Source: UMGS1766 sp963597355 (GTDB taxonomy: Bacteria > Bacillota > Clostridia > Oscillospirales > Oscillospiraceae). From it: a DNA stretch of 64,000 nucleotides. The notes under the pieces were generated by a model. It was not told the origin of the DNA. It searched no databases and was given only the letters and a program-made list of their open reading frames with translations. Below are positions 16,249 through 24,822 of the stretch, piece by piece. The stretch spans positions 248,001-312,000 of the forward strand of contig CAVBPR010000002.1 in NCBI GenBank assembly GCA_963597355.1. The letters run 5' to 3'. How positions within the stretch are numbered: position 1 is the first letter of the stretch; each line of letters starts with the position of its first letter. A program made the position numbers and the translations under genes.

Positions 16249-17262
16249 ATGCAAGAAGAGGTTGTCCTGGAAGTTCGACATCTGCGCACAAGTTTTCTTC
16301 AAGGTGGATCGGAGATGCGCGCAGTAGATGATATGTCCTATACAGTAAAAAAGGGCGAATGTGTTGCTATTATTGGTGAATCTGGCTCGGGCAAGTCAGT
16401 CAGTGCATTGTCAGTTTTGCGGTTGATCCCATATCCGCCTGGAATTATCAAAGGCGGCGAGGTGATTTTCAAGGGTCGGGATCTGATGAAATTAAGCAAT
16501 GCGGAAATGGAAGAGATTCGCGGCAATGAGATCAGTATGATCTTTCAGGAACCATCCACAGCCCTCAACCCGGTTATTCCCATTGGCAAGCAGATCGAGG
16601 AAAATATCCTCATCCATACGGATCTAAGCAAAAAAGAGGCGGAACAGCGTACGATTGATTTGCTGGCCCGCATGGATATTCCAAGTCCGGAGACTCGGCT
16701 GAAGGACTATCCATTCCAGTTTTCAGGCGGTATGCAGCAGCGCGCCATGATTGCCATGGCTATGAGCTGCAAACCGGATTTGCTTATCGCCGATGAGCCA
16801 ACTACAGCGTTGGACGTAACCGTCCAGGCTCAGGTACTGGAACAGTTGAATTCCCTTCGTGCAGAGTTTGGCACATCACTTATGATTATTACGCATAATC
16901 TGGGCATAGTAGCCCGGTATGCAGATAGTGTGAAAATTGTTTATGGCGGTAAAATCGTGGAAGAGGGTAGTGTGGATCAGATTTTTGAAAATCCCCACCA
17001 TCCCTATACGATTGGCCTTATCAGTGCAGTGCCCAGATTGGATTTACCCCGTAGCCATGGTTTGCACACCATTGAAGGTGAGCCGCCTGATATGTCCAAG
17101 ATCCCGCCGAAATCCTGCGCATTTTCACAGAGATGCAAATATTGTACAGAAGAGTGTCGGACGCATCGCCCACCGCTGAAGCAGGTGGAAGAAGGGCATG
17201 CCTGTGCCTGCTTCCATATGGAAACAGCACGGAGAGACGCAGAGGAGGTGCTTCAGGCATGA
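16249..17262 (+). CDS. Peptide/nickel-type ABC transporter ATP-binding protein (OppD/DppD-like)
   Basis: A 337-residue ATPase with Walker A GESGSGKS near residue 43, signature FSGGMQQR near 163, Walker B LLIADEPTTALD near 182 and switch histidine ITHNL. The C-terminal extension has the oligopeptide-transporter cysteine cluster (CAFSQRCKYCTEECRTH), a [4Fe-4S]-type motif known in DppD proteins. It powers the importer encoded by the next four genes. The ATG follows AGAAGGGGAG. Its stop overlaps the next start in ATGA. Confidence 0.93.
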   Translation: MQEEVVLEVRHLRTSFLQGGSEMRAVDDMSYTVKKGECVAIIGESGSGKSVSALSVLRLIPYPPGIIKGGEVIFKGRDLMKLSNAEMEEIRGNEISMIFQEPSTALNPVIPIGKQIEENILIHTDLSKKEAEQRTIDLLARMDIPSPETRLKDYPFQFSGGMQQRAMIAMAMSCKPDLLIADEPTTALDVTVQAQVLEQLNSLRAEFGTSLMIITHNLGIVARYADSVKIVYGGKIVEEGSVDQIFENPHHPYTIGLISAVPRLDLPRSHGLHTIEGEPPDMSKIPPKSCAFSQRCKYCTEECRTHRPPLKQVEEGHACACFHMETARRDAEEVLQA

Positions 17263-18272
17263 TCGAAACAAAAAACCCTTTTTCCACGCAAATGACAAAT
17301 ATTATGACGGTTCGCGACTTGAAAATGCACTTTCCCGTCACAAAGGGTTTGCTGAAGCATCAGGTAGGCGCAGTGAAAGCAGTAGATGGAGTTAGCTTTG
17401 ATATAAAGCGAGGTCAGACGCTGGGACTGGTGGGTGAGTCCGGCTCCGGAAAATCAACCATTGGTAACTGTCTGATTCATCGTATTCAGCCTACTTCAGG
17501 TGAAATTGTCTTTGAGGGAACAAATCTGAAGGACATTGATAAAAAGACCATGCGGCTTATGCGCCGTACAGTGCAAATGATTACACAGGATCCTTTCGCC
17601 TCCCTGGATCCACGGTTTACAGTAGGGGAGTGTATTGCGGAAGGCTTGCGTATCCACCATTTGATCGACGGCAAAAAGGCAATCAGCGAGCGAGTGCGAG
17701 AGATGCTGGATATGGTTGGTTTACGGCCCGAAGTGGCAGATCGCTATCCTCACGAGTTTTCCGGTGGTCAGCGGCAGCGTATTTCGATTGCTCGCTCATT
17801 GGCACTTCAGCCTTCTTTCATTGTTTGTGATGAAATTGTTTCCGCACTGGATGTTTCCATTCAGGCGCAGATTGTCAATTTGATGATGAAATTGCAGCAG
17901 GATCTAGGTCTTACCTATGTGTTTATCGGTCATGACCTTTCCGTCGTGCGCTATATCAGCCAAAATGTGGCGGTGCTCTATCTGGGCAAGATCATGGAGC
18001 TGACATCCTCGGATGAACTATATGACCATCCGTTACATCCATATACGCAGGCATTGATCTCTGCCGCACCGATTCCAAATCCAAAAGTGGATCGAGCCAG
18101 AGAACGAATTCTGCTTAAGGGTGAAATCCCATCTCCGCTCAATCCACCCAAGGGCTGCAACTTCTGCACTCGGTGTCCCTATGCCACCGACCTGTGTCGG
18201 GAAGTGGAACCGGAATTTGTGGATGTGGGCAATGACCATTGGGTTGCCTGCCATCGTGTAAGTGGAAAGTGA
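17259..18272 (+). CDS. Peptide/nickel-type ABC transporter ATP-binding protein (OppF/DppF-like)
   Basis: The second ATPase of the importer, 337 residues: Walker A GESGSGKST, Q-loop ITQDPFASLDPR, signature FSGGQRQR, Walker B FIVCDEIVSALD and IGHDL. Its tail also carries four cysteines (CNFCTRCPYATDLC). The start overlaps the previous stop by 4 bases (ATGA), implying translational coupling. The frame is open further upstream, but only inside the first ATPase gene. Confidence 0.93.
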   Translation: MIETKNPFSTQMTNIMTVRDLKMHFPVTKGLLKHQVGAVKAVDGVSFDIKRGQTLGLVGESGSGKSTIGNCLIHRIQPTSGEIVFEGTNLKDIDKKTMRLMRRTVQMITQDPFASLDPRFTVGECIAEGLRIHHLIDGKKAISERVREMLDMVGLRPEVADRYPHEFSGGQRQRISIARSLALQPSFIVCDEIVSALDVSIQAQIVNLMMKLQQDLGLTYVFIGHDLSVVRYISQNVAVLYLGKIMELTSSDELYDHPLHPYTQALISAAPIPNPKVDRARERILLKGEIPSPLNPPKGCNFCTRCPYATDLCREVEPEFVDVGNDHWVACHRVSGK

Positions 18273-18282
18273 GGAGGAGCAT

Positions 18283-19236
18283 ATGGGTAAATATACAGTA
18301 AAGCGGATCCTCTTGCTGATCCCTACGATTTTTCTTGTCTGTCTTATCGTGTTCGCATTGATGCGTTGTGTTCCCGGCGATGCAGTAGATGCCATTGTTA
18401 CCCGCATGACACAGGCGGGACAAACGGTGGATGCTGAGGCTGTGCGCGTCAAGCTGGGCATGGATAAACCTGCATATGTTCAGTTTTTTGTATGGCTTGG
18501 TCAGGTAATGCGGGGAGATTTGGGTGATTCTTTCTTTCAGTTCCGCTCGGTCGGCGACATTTTGGCAACTCAGATTCCAGTGTCTCTGGAGTTGGGTATT
18601 ATCAGTTTGATTCTGTCCAACCTGATTTCCATTCCGATTGGTCTGTTCTGTGCAGCAAGACAGGACTCTATTTCGGATTACACGATCCGCATTATCGCAG
18701 TGATTCTGATGAGTATCCCCATGTTTTGGCTGGCGACGCTGGTGCTGTTCTATCCGGCTCAGTGGTGGGGATATGCACCACCGACGGTTTATGTCAGCTT
18801 CTTTGATAACCCGATTCAAAATCTGAAAATGTTCTTAGTGCCTGGTATTTTGGGCGCGTTGGCACAGGCAGGCATGCAGCTTCGTCTGGTGCGAACACAG
18901 GTGCTGGATACCCTGCGGCAGGACTATGTGCGCACGGCTTATGCCAAGGGTGTCAAACAACGTACTGTACTGTTCCGTCATGCCTTCCGGAATGCCATGA
19001 TCCCGGTTGTCACTATTATCGGCGGTTCCTTTGGTGCCATGGTGGGCGGCAACATGATTCTTGAAAATCTGTTTAACATTCCTGGCATTGGCAGCCAGAT
19101 GGTCACCGCACTGGGTCAGCGTGACTACCCGTTGGTGCAGGGATGCGTGTTGGTTATGTCCATCTTTGTAATGGTGGTCAACCTGCTGGTCGACCTTTGC
19201 TACAAGTGGATCGATCCTCGCGTCAAGTTGGATTAA
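18283..19236 (+). CDS. ABC transporter permease (OppB/DppB-like)
   Basis: 317 residues. One N-terminal membrane helix (ILLLIPTIFLVCLIVFALMR) and a periplasmic-type loop precede five more helices. The binding-protein-dependent permease EAA loop (YVRTAYAKGVKQRTVLFRHAF) contacts the ATPases. The start is the ATG of MGKYTVKR behind GAGGAGG; the longer frame begins inside the previous gene. It forms the membrane channel with the next permease. Confidence 0.93.
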   Translation: MGKYTVKRILLLIPTIFLVCLIVFALMRCVPGDAVDAIVTRMTQAGQTVDAEAVRVKLGMDKPAYVQFFVWLGQVMRGDLGDSFFQFRSVGDILATQIPVSLELGIISLILSNLISIPIGLFCAARQDSISDYTIRIIAVILMSIPMFWLATLVLFYPAQWWGYAPPTVYVSFFDNPIQNLKMFLVPGILGALAQAGMQLRLVRTQVLDTLRQDYVRTAYAKGVKQRTVLFRHAFRNAMIPVVTIIGGSFGAMVGGNMILENLFNIPGIGSQMVTALGQRDYPLVQGCVLVMSIFVMVVNLLVDLCYKWIDPRVKLD

Positions 19237-19251
19237 GGGGGGACAATAAAG

Positions 19252-20196
19252 ATGCAACTAATGAAAGACCTCTTTAAGAAAAAGACAATTGGCGGTATCT
19301 GTCTGGTTGTCCTGATCCTGTTCCTGCTGGTTGCCATTTTTGCTGATGTGATCGCTCCCACCCCTTTGGGAAAGACAGGCCTGCCGAAGGATGTAAGAGC
19401 CATGCTGATCGCACCTTTCACGGACTGGGCTCATCCGTTGGGTACAGATAAGATGGGTCAGGATTTGCTGAGCTATATGATCTATGGTGCCCGCACATCG
19501 GTGATTTTGTGCGTATGCTGTACCATACTTTCTACTCTGGTGTCACTGGTGATTGGCGTGCTGTCTGCAGTAATCGGTGGCTGGTTCGATCTGATTGTTC
19601 AGCGTGTAGTGGACGCCTTTGGCTGTATACCTCAAATGCTTTTGCTTTTGCTGATGATGAGCTTGATGGGCAACGGCATTCCCCAGATGATCATAGCACT
19701 GGCTGTGCCGTCTGGTATTGGCGGTTCTCGTATGGTGCGTTCCTCGGCTCTGGCAGTTAAGGATTCCGGTTATTGTGATAACTCTGATCTGTTAGGCGGA
19801 GGTGTGCTCTGGAAATCCATTAAGCATGTTGTTCCCAATATTATGCCTCTTATCATCATTTCTGCGGCAGGCTCTTTGGGCGGCGTGGTTATGATGGAGG
19901 CTTCTATGAACTTCCTTGGTTACGGTGTTGCTCCCGGTACGCCGTCCTGGGGTGCATTGATTACCGGTCAGGGACGCGATATGTTGTTTACTGCCCCGTG
20001 GCTGTGCATCATCCCCGGTATTGCGATTGCACTGCTGACCTTCTGCTCCTCTATGTTTGGCGATGCAATCCGCGATTTGCTGGATCCTCGCTTAAAGGGT
20101 GGCGTTGGAAGCTATAACAGCAAGAAACTGAAGAAGGTACTGGCGGCACTGGAATATGAGGATGAATTTGAAGAGGATATGAGCAATATTGCATGA
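19252..20196 (+). CDS. ABC transporter permease (OppC/DppC-like)
   Basis: 314 residues with an N-terminal helix (GGICLVVLILFLLVAIFADV), the HPLGTDKMGQDLLSYMIYGA motif typical of DppC/OppC proteins, and about five further helices. The C-terminus is an acidic tail (YEDEFEEDMSN) that I do not recognise as common. It starts 15 bp after the first permease behind a run of six G. Confidence 0.92.
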   Translation: MQLMKDLFKKKTIGGICLVVLILFLLVAIFADVIAPTPLGKTGLPKDVRAMLIAPFTDWAHPLGTDKMGQDLLSYMIYGARTSVILCVCCTILSTLVSLVIGVLSAVIGGWFDLIVQRVVDAFGCIPQMLLLLLMMSLMGNGIPQMIIALAVPSGIGGSRMVRSSALAVKDSGYCDNSDLLGGGVLWKSIKHVVPNIMPLIIISAAGSLGGVVMMEASMNFLGYGVAPGTPSWGALITGQGRDMLFTAPWLCIIPGIAIALLTFCSSMFGDAIRDLLDPRLKGGVGSYNSKKLKKVLAALEYEDEFEEDMSNIA

Positions 20197-20266
20197 GAGT
20201 GCAGTTTGATTAAGTCTGCACCAGGAGGAATTCCTGGAAAAATAAAATCAAATAGGAGGAAAAAGA

Positions 20267-22015
20267 ATGAAAAAGCTTATCGCATTGCTGTTAGCATTGA
20301 CTATGGTGTTTGCCTTGGTCTCCTGCGGCAGCAGCGGCGCGGGTAACGGCTCCGCGTCGACATCTACCTCAACGTCCGGCGGTTCTGACAGCGACAAGAG
20401 CACCACTCCCCATGAAACCACCGGCACCGAACCACAGTACGGTGGAGAGGTTACACTCTATTATCCCAAGTTCTACAATTATTTTGATCCTGCCATGATG
20501 GATGAATACCAGTTTTCTTTCTGGTATGAAACCCTTTGGGTAATGGACTGGGGTTTGAATGACACCGAAACCTATGCCTTTGACGCAGGCGCTATTCCCC
20601 TGGAGTATATGACCGGTCAGCTGGCTGACAGCTGGGAATTTGATCAGAACGCAGGCACTTTGACCGTAAAGCTGCGTGATGGTGTCCTTTTCCAGGATGG
20701 CGAGCCTTACAATGGCCGTGCCTTGACTGCTGCTGACGTTGTCTGGTCTTACAGCCGTTTGCTTGGCATCAATGGCATCGAAAAGGTGGAAACCGAGTTC
20801 GACTGGGCGAATGCATTGACAATGCTGGCAGGCGTGGAAGCTACGGACGACAGCACTGTGGTCTTTACCTTTGTGGATGGCATGGCTACTGACATCCAGC
20901 TGCAGGCATTGATGAACGCTAAGGTCAATATCGGCGGCGCAGAATGGGATTCCTGCCCTCAGACTTGGGAGTATGCAAAGGGCACCGGCCCCTATGTCTT
21001 GTCTGAATATGTTCAGGATAACTCTATGACCTTTGTAAAGAACGAAAAGTATTATGGCCATGACGAGCGTTATCCAGACAATCAGCTTCCTTACATCGAC
21101 AAGATCACACTGGTTTACATTGCTGACTCTGCCAACATTCTGGCGCAGGCTATGGCAAACTCTCTGGACTGGTTCGGCGAGAACGGCAAGAGTGTTCTGT
21201 CTGGCGACCAGTTGGCTCAGTTGTCCGCAGCCAATGTCGGCAATCTCTATGGCTACACCACCAGCTCTCCTTCTGCCATTGCGCTTAAGGTTGGCCAGGA
21301 GCCTTTCTCTGATCTGCGTGTCCGTCAGGCAATGCAGTATGCTATCGATCTTGAGGCTGCAAATATCTTCCTCGGTAACGATGGTGACGTGGTTGTTCCC
21401 GGTTTGTGGAATCCCAGTCTGACCTGGTCTACTACCAAGGATTGGCCGGAAGAGCTGTCGGAACAGTTTACTTATAACCCGGAGAAGGCCAAGGAACTGC
21501 TGAAAGAGGCCGGTTATGAAAATGGCTTTGAGTTCGAAATCGAGCTGGATCCCACAACGAACCTTGAACTGTATCAGTTGGCAGCCAGCTATCTCGAAGA
21601 GGTTGGCATCACCATGAAGATTAGCGTCGCTTCCGAAATGATGGAGGCTGTCCAGCATTCTCAGGACTATAGCGATCCGCGTCAGTCTGCCGGCTTTGGC
21701 GGCGGCTTTGGCGAATACCAGCTGGCCTTCATGATGACAGGTGATGGCGCAATGCCCAATGCTTTTGGCCATACAGATCAGGCTTATCTGGAGAAGCTGA
21801 ATGCTATGGGTACCGCTTCTACCACCGAGGAGCAGGCAAAGCTGGGTGAAGAATTGGATCAGCTGTTTGCTGCGGCTCACTGGGCTATTCTGGTGGATGG
21901 CATCCAGCCTACCTATGACTATATGTCCAATCGCATTGGTGGTTACACTGGTGAGAAAGTCTACTACAAGGACAATATGCGCACCGTTTGGAGCCGCCTG
22001 TGGGTAGAAGAGTAA
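20267..22015 (+). CDS. ABC transporter substrate-binding lipoprotein, family 5
   Basis: The 582-residue extracellular receptor of the importer. It has a lipoprotein signal (MKKLIALLLALTMVFALVSC, lipidated Cys20), then a Ser/Thr/Gly linker and a two-lobe family 5 fold: LADSWEFDQNAGTLTVKLRD, AADVVWSYSRLL, GTGPYVLSEY, YNPEKAKELLKEAGYENG. Family 5 receptors bind peptides, nickel chelates, opines, bile acids or other small molecules, so the fold alone does not fix the ligand. Context points to the substrate of the ene-reductases. A strong AGGAGG precedes it and a stable hairpin follows. Confidence 0.93.
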   Translation: MKKLIALLLALTMVFALVSCGSSGAGNGSASTSTSTSGGSDSDKSTTPHETTGTEPQYGGEVTLYYPKFYNYFDPAMMDEYQFSFWYETLWVMDWGLNDTETYAFDAGAIPLEYMTGQLADSWEFDQNAGTLTVKLRDGVLFQDGEPYNGRALTAADVVWSYSRLLGINGIEKVETEFDWANALTMLAGVEATDDSTVVFTFVDGMATDIQLQALMNAKVNIGGAEWDSCPQTWEYAKGTGPYVLSEYVQDNSMTFVKNEKYYGHDERYPDNQLPYIDKITLVYIADSANILAQAMANSLDWFGENGKSVLSGDQLAQLSAANVGNLYGYTTSSPSAIALKVGQEPFSDLRVRQAMQYAIDLEAANIFLGNDGDVVVPGLWNPSLTWSTTKDWPEELSEQFTYNPEKAKELLKEAGYENGFEFEIELDPTTNLELYQLAASYLEEVGITMKISVASEMMEAVQHSQDYSDPRQSAGFGGGFGEYQLAFMMTGDGAMPNAFGHTDQAYLEKLNAMGTASTTEEQAKLGEELDQLFAAAHWAILVDGIQPTYDYMSNRIGGYTGEKVYYKDNMRTVWSRLWVEE

Positions 22016-22058
22016 ATCTTTGAGCAGGTAATTGTTTCAAAGTAAATCGGTTCAAATC

Positions 22059-22091
22059 TCTGCGGAGGACAGCCAGGCTGTCCTCCGCAGA
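22059..22091 (+). other. 33-base perfect hairpin between receptor and ene-reductase genes
   Basis: TCTGCGGAGGACAGCC and its exact complement flank one base. No T-run follows, so it fits an mRNA-stabilising or partial-termination element that lets the receptor gene exceed downstream genes in expression. Confidence 0.6.
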
Positions 22092-22195
22092 ACAAAAAAG
22101 AGGCTATACTGTTCTGCATAAGATCATGATCAGTCTCAGCTTAAATCCTCGTGTTTTTATGCAGGGTATGTATCAATTTAAGGAGGTAAAACAAT

Positions 22196-24268
22196 ATGGC
22201 GTTGAAGTATGAGGCGTTGCTGTCGCCCATTCGCATCCGGAATACAATTCTGCGAAACCGGATGCTGTCCACAGCTTCCACACCGCATTTTCTGCAGGGG
22301 ACAGAAAAGGCGCCGGGGGAGAAGGTCATTACACACTTTGCCAACCGCGCAAAAAACGGCGCGGCAGCCATTGCAATCAATCACTTTCATCAGGACAATA
22401 TTCCGTTTCCCGGTCGTGCGATCGACAACCCTCCTGGTCATTTCAACCTCTTTGATTTGAGTGACTACAGCGCTCAGAATTATATCTGCCAGCTGCTGGA
22501 TGCAATCCATTTTTATGGCGCAAAGGCTACCGGCTATTTGATGGCAGATCCGGGCTGGATGTATCCGGATGGAAAAATGCCTCCTATGCCGGATGGAGGC
22601 ATGGCATTGCCTCCTATGCCTGGTATGGGAAGAAAAGAACCGGAGTGTACGGAAAATGACCGGGCACGCAGTGCAGAGGATGACAATCCGCCGATGGATC
22701 CTGTTTCCAGCTATACGAAGGAAATGATGGCCAACTACTGCCGGAATGTAGCACGGGAGGCTTCCGACCTGAAGCGGTTGGGATTTGATATCATCTCTAT
22801 GCATTGCTGCTATCGCCATTCACCACATGGCAGATTCCTCTCGCCTTTAACGAATGACCGCACGGATGAATATGGGCCTCAGAGCGTGGAAAGCCGCAGT
22901 AAATTCATGCTGGAGATCTATCAGGCCATTCGTAATGCAGTTGGACCAAATACACCGTTGGAGATTGTCTATTCTGTGGATGAAGAAAGTCTTGGCGGTT
23001 ATACGGTAGAGGATACGATTGAGTTTTGCAAACTGGCAGATGGCCTGATTGACATCATCCACCTGCGTTCTGGTGAGATGGATCCACAGCATCCGTTGGG
23101 CTTCACATCTACAGAAGAGATGCCTACGCCTTATTTGGAGAACATGGGACGGGTCACTAAGGCAGTGCATGATTTGGGTCTCAATATAGTGGTAGCGGCT
23201 TCTGCAGGATTCCAGGATCCCGATTGGGCCAACCGTGCTATTCTGGAAGGAAAAGCTGACCTCATTGGTATGGCGCGCAGCTGGATCAATAACGAGGATT
23301 ACGGTGAGAAGGTGTATGCCGGTCGGGGAGAAGACATTGTACCCTGCATTCGGTGTAATAAGTGTCATGTTCCCAATGGTCGGGACATGTGGCGGAGTGT
23401 CTGCTCCGTCAACCCGAAATTGGGACTGGAGGACAAGCTGTGCCGGATGTATGACAGTGTTCCGGCAAAAGTGCAGAAATGCGCAGTCATTGGCGGTGGA
23501 CCTGCCGGATTGGAATTTGCCCGCATTGCAGCAGAGCGCGGCCATAAGGTGACACTCTACGAGGCAAGCGATAAGCTGGGCGGTCAACTCAAGCATGCAG
23601 ACTATGCCTCCTTCAAGTGGCCGCTCAAGCACTTTAAGGATTTCATGATTGCACAGATGGACAAGTTAGGCGTGGAGGTACACCTGAATACCGTGGCAAC
23701 GAAGGAGTTGTTGGCAGGTCAGGGTTACGATGTTGTTGTTGTGGCGATTGGATCTACACCGACGAAGCCCAATATGCCTGGAATTGATGGCGCAAATGTT
23801 CACTATGCTTCCAAAATCTACGGTGCGATGGAGGATCAATTGGCAGACGAGATCGTCATGATCGGCGGCGGAGAGATTGGCGTGGAGACCGCGCTCTATC
23901 TGTGTGAGCTTGGGAAGAAAGTCACTGTGCTGGAAATGCTTCCGGAGCTGATCGCGGATGCTCCTCATGCGCATTATAAGAATATGGTGCATAATTACTG
24001 GCGCAATCAACCGAACTTCCGGTTCCAGTGTGGTGTGAAGGTAACTTCCATTGATGAGGACGGTGTGAATTACACGGACTGGAAGGGAGAACAGCACAAG
24101 ATTGCCTGTGGCGATGTTCTGCTGTCCATTGGTACCCGTCCTCTGGCAGAGGAAGCGATGGAATTTGCTGGCGTTGCAGATAAGATGTTTGTCATCGGAG
24201 ATTGCGAGACGGCAGCAAATGTTCAGCGAGCCATGCGCTCTGCCTTTGGTGTTGCGGTCAGCATATAA
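22196..24268 (+). CDS. Old-Yellow-Enzyme-type ene-reductase with Fe-S and FAD domains (1)
   Basis: 690 residues in the FadH/BaiCD/trimethylamine-dehydrogenase architecture: an FMN barrel (1-375), a cluster motif C384-x2-C387-x2-C390-x12-C403, then FAD (VIGGGPAGLE, about 431-440) and NAD(P)H (MIGGGEIGVET) domains. Such enzymes reduce activated C=C bonds with NAD(P)H. The usual HGAHGYL active-site stretch is replaced by HCCYRHSPHGRFLSP (203-217), one residue longer and without the canonical tyrosine. A Met/Pro-rich insert (PPMPDGGMALPPMPGMG, 129-145) is also unusual. The start follows AAGGAGGT. It is downstream of the importer, so it probably acts on the imported compound. Substrate unknown. 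Confidence 0.88.
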   Translation: MALKYEALLSPIRIRNTILRNRMLSTASTPHFLQGTEKAPGEKVITHFANRAKNGAAAIAINHFHQDNIPFPGRAIDNPPGHFNLFDLSDYSAQNYICQLLDAIHFYGAKATGYLMADPGWMYPDGKMPPMPDGGMALPPMPGMGRKEPECTENDRARSAEDDNPPMDPVSSYTKEMMANYCRNVAREASDLKRLGFDIISMHCCYRHSPHGRFLSPLTNDRTDEYGPQSVESRSKFMLEIYQAIRNAVGPNTPLEIVYSVDEESLGGYTVEDTIEFCKLADGLIDIIHLRSGEMDPQHPLGFTSTEEMPTPYLENMGRVTKAVHDLGLNIVVAASAGFQDPDWANRAILEGKADLIGMARSWINNEDYGEKVYAGRGEDIVPCIRCNKCHVPNGRDMWRSVCSVNPKLGLEDKLCRMYDSVPAKVQKCAVIGGGPAGLEFARIAAERGHKVTLYEASDKLGGQLKHADYASFKWPLKHFKDFMIAQMDKLGVEVHLNTVATKELLAGQGYDVVVVAIGSTPTKPNMPGIDGANVHYASKIYGAMEDQLADEIVMIGGGEIGVETALYLCELGKKVTVLEMLPELIADAPHAHYKNMVHNYWRNQPNFRFQCGVKVTSIDEDGVNYTDWKGEQHKIACGDVLLSIGTRPLAEEAMEFAGVADKMFVIGDCETAANVQRAMRSAFGVAVSI

Positions 24269-24362
24269 ATTGCCATAAAAAGTCCCTGCCTCCGGCTATG
24301 CTGAAGGCAGGGCCAGTGCTATAATAAGCAAAACAAAAGAAAATGGAGGAGCGTGGACAAAA

Positions 24363-24719
24363 ATGGGATGGGTTTTTCCTGCTTTTTTCGGCGTTTTAGC
24401 TCTGGCACTGATTGTTTACATCATCATGTCGATTCGGGAGCGATTGCAGCCTTGCGAGCAGGTAAGGTGTGTGTTAGAGAGCCGCCGAAGAGAGAAATTT
24501 CCAAAACTGACGCTGTTTGGCCGGCGGGACAAAGTAGATTATGTGCAGGTCTATCGGACAGACGATGGAAAGCAGATTACCGTCTGTGTGACACGAGCGG
24601 TCTATAAGTCTGTTCCTAAGGAGGTTGAAGGTGTGCTCACCCATCAGGGGACACTGTTTCGCTCCTTTGCGTTTGAAGGAAAGACGGTTACGCAGAACAG
24701 CAAAGACAAAATGGAATAA
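24363..24719 (+). CDS. Small membrane-anchored protein, DUF2500-like
   Basis: 118 residues: one N-terminal membrane helix (FPAFFGVLALALIVYIIMSI), then a basic soluble part with VDYVQVYRTDDGKQITVCVT and GVLTHQGTLFRSF. The last two blocks resemble the DUF2500/YhhM family, whose function is unknown. It lies between the first two ene-reductase genes in the same direction, with GGAGGAG upstream. A hairpin (CCCTGCCT...AGGCAGGG, about 24282-24310) precedes it. A membrane-side partner of the reductases is possible but unsupported. Confidence 0.6.
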   Translation: MGWVFPAFFGVLALALIVYIIMSIRERLQPCEQVRCVLESRRREKFPKLTLFGRRDKVDYVQVYRTDDGKQITVCVTRAVYKSVPKEVEGVLTHQGTLFRSFAFEGKTVTQNSKDKME

Positions 24720-24822
24720 GAATCCGGCTGAGTTCAGCTGACCGAGACGTATTTGCGTCACTAATTAAAATCGAAACCACATTGCATGTGTTCGATTGCA
24801 GAATCAGGAAAGGATGATTTTT

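Noticed and set aside
20369..21880. 503-codon open frame on the minus strand
   Set aside because: It is antisense to the substrate-binding lipoprotein gene, has no ribosome site or recognisable domain, and reflects the codon use of the real gene.
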